64,000 nucleotides of DNA, from positions 62,001 through 126,000 of the forward strand of contig CALAMG010000017.1 in the NCBI GenBank assembly GCA_937925715.1, in the 5' to 3' direction. The position numbers and the translations under genes are program-made. The first letter of the stretch is position 1. Each line of letters begins with the position of its first letter. Below are positions 43,327-54,945 of this stretch, piece after piece. The notes beneath the pieces were generated by a model. The model made no database searches and was not told the origin of the DNA. It worked only from the letters and a program-made list of their open reading frames with translations. The stretch is from an uncultured Collinsella sp. GTDB lineage: Bacteria; Actinomycetota; Coriobacteriia; Coriobacteriales; Coriobacteriaceae.

Positions 43327-46157
43327 TGGCTGCCAAACTCATCGATCTTTCCTTTACGCTCAACGGCCGTAAGGTCAAGGTTCAGATTGCCCCCGACACC
43401 ATGCTCTTTGCGCTGCTGCGCGAGCAGGGCTGCGCGTCGGTGCGCTGTGCCTGCGAGACCACCAACTGCGGCCTGTGCACAGTGTGGCTCGACGGCGACC
43501 CGGTGCTGAGCTGCTCGGTTCCCGCCGCGCGCGTCGAGGGCCGCTCCATCACTACGCTCGAGGGCCTCAAGGCCGAGTCTGAGGCGCTCGCCCGCGCAAT
43601 GGCTGCCGAAGGCGCCGAGCAGTGTGGTTTTTGCGCTCCCGGCCTCATCATGAACGTGCTGGCGCTCGCCCGTGCCGCCAAGGAGGACCCGAGCCTTGTT
43701 GCCACGCGCGAGGAGCTCTCGCGCCAGCTCGCCGGCAACCTCTGCCGCTGCAGCGGCTATGAGAGCCAGCTGCGCGCCATCGTCCGCTTCCTCAACGAGT
43801 CTGGCGTGCAGGTGGGCTTCGAGATGCCCGAGCTGCCGGTCAACGACACCAGCTGCGACGGCGTCGCGTACAAGCAGATTACCCACAAGCAGCCCAAGAA
43901 GGACTCGAAGGCCCTGCTCGAGGGTCGTCCCGTCTACACGGGCGACATGGTGCCCGCCGGCGCCCTGATCGTTAAGCTCAAGCGCAGCCCGTATGCCCGC
44001 GCCAAGATCCGCTCCATCGATACGTCGCGCGCACTGAAGGTGCCCGGCGTGGTGGGCGTCTACACCTACGAGGACGTGCCCCAGCGCCGCTTTACCATCG
44101 CCGGCCAGAGCTATCCGCAGCCGAGTCCCTACGACCGCTTGATCCTCGAGAACCTCGTCCGTTACCAAAACGAAGAGGTGGCGATCGTCGCCGCCGAGAC
44201 CGAGGAGGCTGCCGACAAGGCGCTCAAGCTCATCAAGGTCGACTATGAGGTGCTCGAGCCGCTGCTCGACTTTACCCAGGCACTCGATAACGACATCGTG
44301 GTCCACCCCGAGGGCGATGTGACCTTTATGTTCCCGCAGGGCGGCGACGTCCCGCGCAACCTGGTGTGCAGCGGTACCAGCGATTTTGGCGACTTGGACG
44401 AAGCCTTCGCCCAGAGCGACATCGTCTTCACCCGCACCTACACCAGCCAGGCCACGCAGACCGCGCCCATGGAGACCTTCCGAGCCTTCGCGACGACCGA
44501 CGCGTTCGGCCGTATCTCGGTGACCACCTCCACGCAGGTACCCTTCCACGTGCGCCGCATGGTCGCGCAGTCGCTCGACATTCCGCAGTCGCAGGTGCAG
44601 GTCATTAAGCCGCGCATCGGCGGTGGCTTTGGCTCCAAGCAGACGGGCTGCTGTGAGATCTTCGTGGCATTCGTTACCCAGCAGACCGGCCGTCCGAGCT
44701 ATTGCTGCTACACCCGCGAGGAGACCATCACTGCGGGCAATTCGCGTCACCAGATGCAGATGACCGTTAAGCTGGGCGCCATGAACGACGGCACCATCAC
44801 GGCCATCGACTTGCATACGCTGTCCAACGCCGGCGCGTATGGCGAGCATGCCACCACGACGATCGGCCTTTCGGGCCACAAGAGCCTGCCCATCTACAAC
44901 CATGTGAAGGCGAGCCGCTTTAGCTGGGACGCCGTCTACACCAATACCAACCGAGGCGGTGCGTATCGCGGCTACGGTGCCACCCAGGGCCAGTTTGCCG
45001 TGGAGAGTGCCGTCAACGAGCTCGCCGACATGCTGCACATGGATCCCGCCGACCTGCGTCTTAAGAACATGGTTCACGAGGGCGAGATTATGCCGCAGTA
45101 CTACAACGAGAAGCTCAACGCCTGCGCGCTCGACCGCTGCCTGCTGCGCGCGGTGGACATGATCGGCTGGCGCGACAAGCCGCTGGCCGTGGACCTGGGC
45201 GACCGCGTGCGTGCTCTGGGCTGTGCGCTCACCATGCAGGGCTCGGGCATTTCCAACGTGGATATCGCCGGCATCGACATGCGCCTGGAGGAAGACGGCT
45301 TCATTACCATCGGCACCGGCGCCACCGATAACGGCATGGGCGTCGACACGATCCTGGCGCAGATTGCCGCCGAGGAGCTGGGCGTGGAGAGTTCGCTGAT
45401 CGTGGTGCGCGGCGTAGACACCGACGTGTCGCCGTTCGACGCCGGCTCGTACGCGAGCTCGGGCACGTACGTGACGGGCCTGGCAGCCAAGAACGCCGCG
45501 ACCGAGCTGCGCGAGAAGATCTGCGCCAAGGCCGCCCAGATGTGGGACGTGGACGCCGCCGACGTGGTCTTCGACGGCCAGTACGTGCGCCTGTCCGACG
45601 AGCGTGCCGCGCGCGAGCAGAACCGCTACCTCACGCTGCGCGACTTTGCCAACCTGTGCGTCAAGAACATTGCGGGCGGCGACGCGCTCACCTCGCATGC
45701 CTCTGCCTGCCTGCCCGTTTCGCCCCCGCCGTTTATGGCCGGCATTGCCGAGGTCGAGGTCGACAAGGCCACCGGCAAGGTGACTGTGGTGGACTACGCG
45801 GCGGCCGTCGACTGCGGCACTGTGATCAACGAGGCGCTCGCGCGCGTCCAGGCCGAGGGCGGCATTGCCCAGGGTATCGGCCACGCGCTCTACGAGATTG
45901 TCGAGCACGACGACCGCGGTCGCCTGCGCACCGGCAACTTTATGAGCTACAAGCTGCCCACGCGTCTGGATATCGGCAGTATTCGCGTGGCCTTTGAGCC
46001 GAGCTACGAGCCGACGGGCCCGTTTGGCGCCAAGTCGATCGGCGAGGTCGTCATCAACACGCCGCTCGCCGCCGTGGCCTCGGCCGTGGCGCACGCCACC
46101 GGCCACCAGGTGCGCTCGCTGCCGATTACGCCCGAGAAGGCCCTGCTGGGGGAGTAG
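43326..46157 (+). CDS. Molybdenum hydroxylase, fused [2Fe-2S] and molybdopterin subunit
   Basis: A 943-residue fusion. Residues 1-160 carry two [2Fe-2S] clusters (CASVRCACETTNCGLC; CGFCAPG with CRCSG). Residues about 190-943 are the molybdopterin domain: RIGGGFGSKQTG near 437, AYRGYGATQGQFAVE near 545 and the catalytic-Glu motif FGAKSIGEVVI near 900. It fits xanthine dehydrogenase or a selenium-dependent molybdenum hydroxylase, the latter suggested only by the selD/yedF/DUF3343 genes in the window. The markers yqeB and yqeC are not in this window. Electrons go through the FAD subunit at 42412. Confidence 0.88.
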   Translation: MAAKLIDLSFTLNGRKVKVQIAPDTMLFALLREQGCASVRCACETTNCGLCTVWLDGDPVLSCSVPAARVEGRSITTLEGLKAESEALARAMAAEGAEQCGFCAPGLIMNVLALARAAKEDPSLVATREELSRQLAGNLCRCSGYESQLRAIVRFLNESGVQVGFEMPELPVNDTSCDGVAYKQITHKQPKKDSKALLEGRPVYTGDMVPAGALIVKLKRSPYARAKIRSIDTSRALKVPGVVGVYTYEDVPQRRFTIAGQSYPQPSPYDRLILENLVRYQNEEVAIVAAETEEAADKALKLIKVDYEVLEPLLDFTQALDNDIVVHPEGDVTFMFPQGGDVPRNLVCSGTSDFGDLDEAFAQSDIVFTRTYTSQATQTAPMETFRAFATTDAFGRISVTTSTQVPFHVRRMVAQSLDIPQSQVQVIKPRIGGGFGSKQTGCCEIFVAFVTQQTGRPSYCCYTREETITAGNSRHQMQMTVKLGAMNDGTITAIDLHTLSNAGAYGEHATTTIGLSGHKSLPIYNHVKASRFSWDAVYTNTNRGGAYRGYGATQGQFAVESAVNELADMLHMDPADLRLKNMVHEGEIMPQYYNEKLNACALDRCLLRAVDMIGWRDKPLAVDLGDRVRALGCALTMQGSGISNVDIAGIDMRLEEDGFITIGTGATDNGMGVDTILAQIAAEELGVESSLIVVRGVDTDVSPFDAGSYASSGTYVTGLAAKNAATELREKICAKAAQMWDVDAADVVFDGQYVRLSDERAAREQNRYLTLRDFANLCVKNIAGGDALTSHASACLPVSPPPFMAGIAEVEVDKATGKVTVVDYAAAVDCGTVINEALARVQAEGGIAQGIGHALYEIVEHDDRGRLRTGNFMSYKLPTRLDIGSIRVAFEPSYEPTGPFGAKSIGEVVINTPLAAVASAVAHATGHQVRSLPITPEKALLGE

Positions 46158-46181
46158 CGGGTCAGCGAACAAGTCGTTATG

Positions 46182-46211
46182 GGCGGGGCGGGGCAACTCG
46201 TCCCGCCTTTT
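46182..46211 (+). terminator. Terminator of the molybdenum hydroxylase operon
   Basis: GGCGGG (46182-46187) pairs with CCCGCC (46202-46207), followed by TTTT. Confidence 0.65.
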
Positions 46212-46297
46212 GCACTCGTGGTGAGGTCGTGAGCCTGTAAAAGGTGTGCGTGCGCTTGCCGTTCGTATCTGCTATCATTCCTAGTCTGTGCGTTCAT

Positions 46298-46381
46298 GCG
46301 GGCGTGGCGGAATTGGTAGACGCGCCAGATTTAGGTTCTGGTGGGATTCCCGTGAAGGTTCGAGTCCTTTCGCCCGCACCA
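46298..46381 (+). tRNA. tRNA-Leu (anticodon TAG)
   Basis: Acceptor GCGGGCG pairs with CGCCCGC; anticodon loop TTTAGGT between CCAGA and TCTGG; long variable arm (GGGATTCCCGT); T-loop GTTCGAGTC; encoded CCA. Confidence 0.95.
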
Positions 46382-46472
46382 TCGCACCTGCGTCGGCTCC
46401 CGCCGTCGCGACACTTTGTTGCATAAAGGTACCAGCACCTCAGATAAGCTGGGCAGTATGAGGAGGAACGTG

Positions 46473-47771
46473 TTGAACATCACCGCTTCTGACGTCAAGG
46501 ACGCCAAGCTCACCGCTACGGTCACCATCCCGGCCGCCGACGTCGACGCCGCGATCAAGAAGGCCTACAAGGACACCGCTAAGAAGTACCGCTTCCCGGG
46601 CTTCCGTGCCGGTAAGGCTCCCCGTCCGGTCATCGACTCCGCTCTTGGCGCCGAGGCTACCCTCGCTCAGGCCACCAACGACCTGATCGCCGCCAACGAG
46701 CCCGCCGTCCTCAACGAGCTGGACATCGTCCCCACCAAGAACGGTGACTACAAGGAGCTCGACCTCGCCAAGGATCACGAGGACTACACCTACACCGTCG
46801 AGTTCTCCCTGCGTCCCGCTGCCGAGCTCTCCTCCTTCGACGCCGTCGAGATCGAGATGCCCCCTGCGGAGGTCACCGAGTCCGAGATCAACAACCAGGT
46901 CGAGATGCTCCTCAACTACCGTGCCACCTTCGAGGACGTCGAGGGTCGCGCCGTCGAGGCTGACGACTATGTGACCGTCGACCTCAAGGCCGTCGAGAAC
47001 GCCGACAACTTTGCCGCCGAGGGCCGCATGCTCATCGCCGGTAGCGACAGCAACCCCAAGGAGTTCAACGAGGCCCTGATCGGCGCCAACGTTGACGACG
47101 TCAAGACCGTCACCTGGACCGACGAGGTCGAGGAGGGCGAGGAGGCCGAGACCCACACCGTCGAGGTCACCGTCAAGGGCATCAAGGTCCGCAACACCCC
47201 CGAGCTCACCGACGAGCTCGTCAAGTCCGACTTTGGCTTCGACAGCATCGACGCTATGCGCGACGCCATCAAGATCGAGATCGAGCAGGACAAGGCTTCC
47301 CGCCTCCCGGCCGAGAAGGAGAACCGTTGCGTCTCCGCTCTCGCCGAGCGCCTGCAGCTCGATGAGATGGACGCCGACTACGAGCAGTCCGTCTTTGAGG
47401 AACTTGGCCAGAACTTCCTGTCCAACCTCGCTGCCCGCGGCATGACGCTCGACACTTGGCTGCCCGCTTCCGGCCTGACCATGGAGCAGTTCATCGGCGA
47501 CCTGCACAAGCAGGCCAACGACGTTGCCCGTGAGTCCCTGGCTCTCGACGCCCTCGCCCGTGAGCTCAAGATCGAGGTCACCGAGGACGACGTCAACGCC
47601 GAGTTCGAGAAGGCCGGCGTCAAGGACGTCGAGGCTTCCAAGGCCGAGTTCATCGCCGATGGCCGCATGCCTGCCGTCCGCGAGTCCATCCGTCGCTCCA
47701 AGGCCGTCGACCACCTGGTTGAGAACGCCAAGGTGACCGAGGTCGACGAGACCGCTAAGGACGCCGAGTAA
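46473..47771 (+). CDS. tig: Trigger factor (ribosome-bound chaperone)
   Basis: A 432-residue protein. The ribosome-docking motif is GFRAGKAP near residues 45-52, the PPIase (FKBP-like) domain spans about 145-240 and the C-terminal helical arms are rich in Glu/Ala. It binds nascent chains at the ribosome tunnel exit. The TTG at 46473, 6 bases after GAGGAGG, is preferred; GTG 46470 and ATG 46458 are in frame. It is followed by clpP and clpX, the common tig-clpP-clpX order. Confidence 0.93.
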   Translation: MNITASDVKDAKLTATVTIPAADVDAAIKKAYKDTAKKYRFPGFRAGKAPRPVIDSALGAEATLAQATNDLIAANEPAVLNELDIVPTKNGDYKELDLAKDHEDYTYTVEFSLRPAAELSSFDAVEIEMPPAEVTESEINNQVEMLLNYRATFEDVEGRAVEADDYVTVDLKAVENADNFAAEGRMLIAGSDSNPKEFNEALIGANVDDVKTVTWTDEVEEGEEAETHTVEVTVKGIKVRNTPELTDELVKSDFGFDSIDAMRDAIKIEIEQDKASRLPAEKENRCVSALAERLQLDEMDADYEQSVFEELGQNFLSNLAARGMTLDTWLPASGLTMEQFIGDLHKQANDVARESLALDALARELKIEVTEDDVNAEFEKAGVKDVEASKAEFIADGRMPAVRESIRRSKAVDHLVENAKVTEVDETAKDAE

Positions 47772-47847
47772 TTCTCGCCACCTTGCCTGCGAGCGCATGC
47801 GTGCGCCCGTGATGGGGTAAAGTTATACACCGGTTATCCGGTTGCTT

Positions 47848-47892
47848 CGTACGGTGCCAGCCAATGCATAGCATGCGGGCACCGTACGTTTA
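47848..47892 (+). terminator. Hairpin between tig and clpP
   Basis: CGTACGGTGCC (47848-47858) pairs perfectly with GGCACCGTACG (47878-47888), followed by a weak TTTAT. Probably a terminator for tig. Confidence 0.6.
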
Positions 47893-47934
47893 TCTAGAAC
47901 CAATTTGGTCCGCAAGAGAGAAATGGAGATGCGT

Positions 47935-48555
47935 ATGATCGCTAAGTTCGATTCCGCCCTCGTGCCATACGTTATCGAGCAGACGCCGCGCGGCGAGCGC
48001 AGCTACGATATCTATTCGCGCCTGCTCAACGACCGCATCATCTTCTTGGGCGAGGAGATCAACTCCGTCAGCGCCAACCTGGTCGTTGCCCAGCTGCTGC
48101 ATCTTGAGAGCCAGGATGCCGAGAAGGATATCTCGCTCTACATCAATTCGCCCGGTGGTGAGGTCTACTCCGGCCTGGCGATTCTTGACACCATGAACTT
48201 TATCAAGCCGCAGGTCTCCACCATCTGCGTCGGTATGGCCGCGTCTATGGCCGCCGTGCTGCTTTCGGCCGGCGCCAAGGGCAAGCGCTTCTGCCTGCCG
48301 CACTCCAAGGTTATGATTCACCAGCCCAGCGGCGGTGCCCAGGGTCAGCAGACCGAGATCGAGATCGTGGCCGAGGAGATCAAGAAGACCCGTCGCGAGC
48401 TCAACCAGATCCTGTCCGACGCCTCGGGCCAGCCCATCGAGAAGGTCCAGGCCGATACCGAGCGCGACAACTACCTGTCCGCTGCCGAGGCCCTCGACTA
48501 CGGCCTGATCGACCGTATCGTCACCTCGCGCGACCTCGCCGCGAAGGACGCCTAG
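47935..48555 (+). CDS. clpP: ATP-dependent Clp protease proteolytic subunit
   Basis: A 206-residue serine protease. Catalytic triad: Ser in GMAASMAAVLLS near 103, His in KVMIHQPSGGAQG near 128, Asp in ERDNYLSA near 177. Three in-frame ATGs lie at 47923, 47929 and 47935; the last has GGAG 6 bases upstream and gives the usual mature-like start. It forms the degradation chamber that ClpX feeds; clpX begins 1 base after its stop. Confidence 0.94.
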   Translation: MIAKFDSALVPYVIEQTPRGERSYDIYSRLLNDRIIFLGEEINSVSANLVVAQLLHLESQDAEKDISLYINSPGGEVYSGLAILDTMNFIKPQVSTICVGMAASMAAVLLSAGAKGKRFCLPHSKVMIHQPSGGAQGQQTEIEIVAEEIKKTRRELNQILSDASGQPIEKVQADTERDNYLSAAEALDYGLIDRIVTSRDLAAKDA

Positions 48556-48556
48556 G

Positions 48557-49966
48557 ATGGCCGGTAACATGCAGGACAACTTCGACGAGAACGGCAACCC
48601 CATCCGCTGCTCCTTCTGCGGAAAAGAGCAGGGCCAGGTTCGTCGTCTCGTAAAGGGTCCGACCAACATCTTTATCTGCGACGAGTGCGTCGCCGCCTGT
48701 TCCGAGATTCTTGAGGAGTCGCTGGCTTCGGACTTTATGGACGCAGCCCGCAACGGTAAGCTGCCGGGCTTCCTCAACGATCACGGCCAGGCTGCGTCCC
48801 AGCCTGCCGTGGATCCCGAGGCCGAGGGCTTTGAGCTCGAGGACGACGCCCGCCAGGTCATTACGCATGTGCCGACGCCGCACGAGATCTATGACGAGCT
48901 TTCGGCCTATGTCATGGGCCAGGAGGACGCCAAGCGCGCCATGTCGGTTGCCGTGTACAACCACTATCGCCGCGTCATCGAGGGCGGCGCTGCGCTTTCG
49001 GCCTTTGACGACGGCTTGGACTCGCAGCTCGACGATGATATGGACGAGGTGGAGCTTGCCAAGTCCAACATTTTGCTGCTCGGTCCCACCGGTACCGGTA
49101 AGACCCTGCTCGCCCAGACGCTTGCGCGCATCCTCGAGGTGCCGTTTGCCATCGCCGACGCCACCGCGCTCACCGAGGCCGGTTACGTGGGCGAGGACGT
49201 GGAGAACATCCTGCTCAAGCTCATCAATGCCGCCGATGGCGATATCGAGCGCGCGCAGGTCGGCATTATCTACGTGGACGAGATTGACAAGATCGCCCGC
49301 AAGGCCGAGAACCTCTCCATCACCCGCGACGTTTCGGGCGAGGGCGTTCAGCAGGCGCTGCTTAAGATTCTTGAGGGCACGGTGGCAAGCGTTCCGCCCA
49401 CCGGCGGCCGCAAGCATCCCCAGCAGGAGCTGCTGCAGATCGACACGACCAACATCCTGTTCATCTGCGGTGGTGCCTTTGTGGGTCTGGACAAGATCAT
49501 CGCCGATCGCGTGGGCAACAAGGGCGTGGGCTTTAACTCCGAGATCGCCGGCCCCACCTCGGTCGACGAGAACGATCTGCTGCGCCAGGTGCTCCCGCAG
49601 GACCTCAACGCCTTTGGCATGATCCCCGAGTTTGTGGGACGTACGCCCGTCGTCACCCAGACGCAGGCGCTCGACGAGGACGACCTGGTGTCGATCCTGA
49701 CCGAGCCCAAGAACGCCGTGGTGCGTCAGTACCGCAAGATGTTCCAGCTCGAGGACGTTGAGCTTGAGTTCGAGGACGCCGCCCTGCATGAGATCGCCCG
49801 TATGGCGCTTGCCCGCAAGACCGGCGCCCGCGGCCTGCGCTCCATCTGCGAGGACGTGCTGCAGCAGACGATGTTCGACCTCCCCAGCGAGGAGGGCGTC
49901 ACCAAGGTCATCGTGACCGAAGCCTCCGTAAAGGGCGAAGAACAGCCCCAACGCATCTACGGGTAA
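48557..49966 (+). CDS. clpX: ClpX unfoldase, ATP-binding subunit of ClpXP
   Basis: A 469-residue AAA+ protein. N-terminal C4 zinc domain (RCSFCGKEQ, FICDECVAAC), Walker A GPTGTGKTLLAQTLA near 177, Walker B IIYVDEIDKIARKAE near 236 and sensor region. The length exceeds the usual roughly 420 because of an acidic insert (residues about 75-105 and 150-165). It recognises and unfolds substrates for ClpP. Confidence 0.95.
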   Translation: MAGNMQDNFDENGNPIRCSFCGKEQGQVRRLVKGPTNIFICDECVAACSEILEESLASDFMDAARNGKLPGFLNDHGQAASQPAVDPEAEGFELEDDARQVITHVPTPHEIYDELSAYVMGQEDAKRAMSVAVYNHYRRVIEGGAALSAFDDGLDSQLDDDMDEVELAKSNILLLGPTGTGKTLLAQTLARILEVPFAIADATALTEAGYVGEDVENILLKLINAADGDIERAQVGIIYVDEIDKIARKAENLSITRDVSGEGVQQALLKILEGTVASVPPTGGRKHPQQELLQIDTTNILFICGGAFVGLDKIIADRVGNKGVGFNSEIAGPTSVDENDLLRQVLPQDLNAFGMIPEFVGRTPVVTQTQALDEDDLVSILTEPKNAVVRQYRKMFQLEDVELEFEDAALHEIARMALARKTGARGLRSICEDVLQQTMFDLPSEEGVTKVIVTEASVKGEEQPQRIYG

Positions 49967-49979
49967 ATAGCTTGAATTC

Positions 49980-50014
49980 AGGCCCCGCGGCAACCACCGT
50001 GGGGCCTGCCTTTT
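49980..50014 (+). terminator. Terminator after clpX
   Basis: AGGCCCCGCGG pairs with CCGTGGGGCCT (10 of 11), then GCCTTTT. Confidence 0.75.
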
Positions 50015-50096
50015 AGGGACAGGTTTATCTTGGTCGGTTTTTATATGGGCAAATGTCGTTTCCCCTGATAAAACCTACCAAAATAAACCTGTCCCT
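50015..50096. repeat. Hairpin repeat family 3, copy 2
   Basis: Inverted repeat of 27 bp with two mismatches (50015-50041, 50070-50096) beginning AGGGACAGGTTTATCTTGG. It shares GGGACAGG with 40511, but the rest of each arm differs. Confidence 0.75.
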
Positions 50097-50171
50097 TTTC
50101 GGCAGGTATGCCTGTGCTATTCTGTGAGATTGTCAAGTTAGTACCTTCAGACTGAAGTAATCGATACCTAA

Positions 50172-50284
50172 GGCGTGTCCGCCTGCTTGGTTTTCGTAGA
50201 TTCCGCACGAGCCGAAGAGCACTTAATGTGCTCTTCGTGCGAGCCAGGACCTGACCGAGCGAAAACCAAGCAGGCGGACACGCC
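50172..50284 (-). repeat. Two-level hairpin repeat family 4, copy 1 (valS leader)
   Basis: The outer arms are a perfect 25-bp inverted repeat (50172-50196, 50260-50284); the inner hairpin is a perfect 10-bp stem with loop TTAAT (50213-50237). It ends about 20 bases before the valS start. The reverse strand matches 53017-53124 in the segments around the inner hairpin, while outer and inner arm sequences differ. No T-box (GGGTGGNACCGCG) is present. Confidence 0.8.
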
Positions 50285-50304
50285 GGCGGGACAGGGAGAG
50301 ATAT

Positions 50305-53001
<2,697 letters not shown>

Positions 53002-53016
53002 GCGTTACTGGGGGGC

Positions 53017-53124
53017 GCGGTTTGGGGCATTGCTCGCTACTGCGGACAGTCCTGCTCGCACGAAGGCCACATTAAGTGGCCTTCGGCTCGTGCGGAACTT
53101 GTATCGAGCAAAGCCCCAAACCGC
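53017..53124 (+). repeat. Two-level hairpin repeat family 4, copy 2 (after valS)
   Basis: Outer arms of 20 bp with one mismatch (53017-53036, 53105-53124), inner perfect 10-bp stem with loop ATTAA (53061-53085). Between them GTCCTG-CTCGCACGAAG and CTTCGGCTCGTGCGGAA match copy 1 in inverted orientation. Confidence 0.8.
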
Positions 53125-53221
53125 TCCCATAGCGGTTACGGGAGCGTCCGCTGCCTGGTGAGGTCACTTGGTTGTGGCCTTGATCTTGCTGCAATCGGGT
53201 AAAGGCTGAAATTGTCAACGC

Positions 53222-53254
53222 GAGGGGCTCATTCTTTTTGATGAGCCTCTTTTT
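53222..53254 (+). terminator. Terminator upstream of folC
   Basis: GAGGGGCTCAT pairs with ATGAGCCTC around TTCTTTTTG, followed by TTTTTC. It probably ends the valS transcript. Confidence 0.75.
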
Positions 53255-53276
53255 CTGTTATGGGGGACTTTGGGTT

Positions 53277-54620
53277 ATGGCTAAGCGTTCTGGGTCGTAT
53301 GTCGTTCCTTTCTCGTTTGAGTTGCTTTCGTTTGATGAGGCTGTTGGGCTGGCTGCTGATACGGGGCGGATTTCTGGGGATGCTGGGCCTCTGCTTGAGA
53401 CGGTTGTCGATATGCTTGATGAGCTGGGGCGTCCGGACGAGTACTTTGATTGCATTCAGGTCGCCGGTACCAATGGCAAGACTTCGACCACGCGTTTTTC
53501 GGCCGCCATTCTTCGCGGCGAGGGGCTCAAGACCGCGCTGTATACGTCGCCGCAGCTTGTTCGCTATCCCGAGCGCATGGAGGTTGATGGGCACGTCGTG
53601 AGTGACGAGGCGTTTGCCCGTGGCGTTTCGGCCGCTGTTGAGGCGGGACATCGCGTGAATGGCCGTCGTGTGGCGGCGGGGGAGCGTGCCTATACCATTA
53701 CGCCGTTTGACCTGCTGACGGCTGCTGCGCTTGTGGTATTTGCCGAGGCCGCGGTGGATGTTGCCGTGCTCGAGGTTGGTATGGGCGGGCGTTGGGACGC
53801 CACAAGTGCGACCGATCCCGTCGCCGTTGCAATCACGGGCATCGGCCTCGATCACACGCGCATTTTGGGCGATACACTCGAGGCCATTGCGGGGGAGAAG
53901 GCCGCGGTCATCAAGCCCGGGCGCCTTGTTGTGCTGGGCGAGGGCACGCATGAGGCGAGTGTTCAGCGTGTGATGGATGCCCGTTGCCGCGAGTGCGGCG
54001 TCGTGCCGCTCGTGGTGAGCCACGCCACGACTAAGGTGCCGGCGCATGTGGGCGACACGGTTGAGTTTAGCTGCACCACGCCGCGTGCAATCTATACGAC
54101 GAGCATGGTCAAGCCGGCCTATCAGCCGCAGAATGCCGCGTGCGCGATTATGCTTTGCGAGGGGTATTTGGGTCGCGAACTCGATCATGACAAGCTCGAT
54201 GCGTCACTTATGGGCTGTCCCACACCGGGTCGTTTTGACGTGCTGGGAACCAATCCGCTCAAGCTGATTGACGCATGTCATAACCCCCAGAGCTGCGAGA
54301 ACTTTGTAAGCGCGCTGGACGAGATCGATCCGTGTGTAGAGAATCGCCCCACGCTGCTGTGCGCCGCGCTGGCCGACAAGGATGTGGCGGGTATCGTTGA
54401 CGTGCTGATTCCGGCCTTCCCGCGCGTAGTCGTAACCCAGACCGATTCCGATCGCGCCCTACCGGCAGAGGAGCTCGCTGCCCTGGTGGATGCCGACAAG
54501 CTTGCGGGCGTTTACCCTAGCGTGTCCGAGGCCCTCGCAGCCTTCGATGCCGCGGGCGTGCCCTTCGTAGCCGCCGGCACCATCACCCTAGCCGGCGAAG
54601 TGGCAGGCTTGCTCCGTTAA
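53277..54620 (+). CDS. folC: Folylpolyglutamate / dihydrofolate synthase
   Basis: A 447-residue Mur-ligase-family enzyme that adds glutamate to folates, and in many bacteria also makes dihydrofolate. ATP loop VAGTNGKTSTTRF near 62, SPQLVRYPERMEVDG near 92 (folate region), VLEVGMGGRWDATSA near 171, GLDHTRILG near 196. The region 53277-53400 is somewhat less GC-rich than the rest. ATG 53277 is chosen over the upstream ATG at 53238, which lies in the terminator. Confidence 0.92.
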   Translation: MAKRSGSYVVPFSFELLSFDEAVGLAADTGRISGDAGPLLETVVDMLDELGRPDEYFDCIQVAGTNGKTSTTRFSAAILRGEGLKTALYTSPQLVRYPERMEVDGHVVSDEAFARGVSAAVEAGHRVNGRRVAAGERAYTITPFDLLTAAALVVFAEAAVDVAVLEVGMGGRWDATSATDPVAVAITGIGLDHTRILGDTLEAIAGEKAAVIKPGRLVVLGEGTHEASVQRVMDARCRECGVVPLVVSHATTKVPAHVGDTVEFSCTTPRAIYTTSMVKPAYQPQNAACAIMLCEGYLGRELDHDKLDASLMGCPTPGRFDVLGTNPLKLIDACHNPQSCENFVSALDEIDPCVENRPTLLCAALADKDVAGIVDVLIPAFPRVVVTQTDSDRALPAEELAALVDADKLAGVYPSVSEALAAFDAAGVPFVAAGTITLAGEVAGLLR

Positions 54621-54652
54621 CCCCATTTGGCAGGTAGCTAATTTGGCTCGCT

Positions 54653-54814
54653 CGCCACGAAATGGGCCTATCTACTACGTTTGACCGGTTACCCTCGACC
54701 ACGCCGAGAATTGCGAAATCAAAACCGCAGGTAGATGGCTTGCCATTTTTCAAAAAAGACCCGCATGGTCGACCCGTGCGGGTTAAACGTAGTAGATAGG
54801 CCGTTTTCGTGGCG
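54653..54814 (+). repeat. Large hairpin repeat family 5, copy 1
   Basis: 30-bp arms with two mismatches (54653-54682, 54785-54814). Inside lie a 29-base core at 54713-54741 (GCGAAAT...AAAACCGCAGGTAGATGG), identical but for one base to 56235-56263, and a small ACCCGCA/TGCGGGT hairpin. Followed after 40 bases by a family-2 hairpin, as is copy 2. Confidence 0.8.
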
Positions 54815-54854
54815 CAGCTCTAGACTTTCAAATTGGTCGACTTGGCCCCATGGT

Positions 54855-54922
54855 AGTTGCGGTGAAATAGTCCCTGGATTATGCCTCTGTGGGCCAATCT
54901 GGGAACTATTCCACCGCAACTT
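54855..54922. repeat. Hairpin repeat family 2, copy 4
   Basis: Imperfect inverted repeat of about 25 bp starting TAGTTGCGGTGAAATAG, just downstream of the peptidase gene. Confidence 0.8.
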
Positions 54923-54945
54923 ATTGAGGGGCTATTGGGTAAAGG

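Noticed and set aside
43323..46196. 957-codon open frame on the - strand
   Set aside because: Antisense to the molybdenum hydroxylase gene, whose + strand product has clear cofactor motifs.
46440..47798. 452-codon open frame opposite tig
   Set aside because: A Leu/Gly/Val/Asp-rich shadow frame; trigger factor on the + strand is unambiguous.
50096..50304. T-box riboswitch ahead of valS
   Set aside because: No T-box sequence or specifier-loop structure was found; the hairpins belong to a repeat family also present after the gene.
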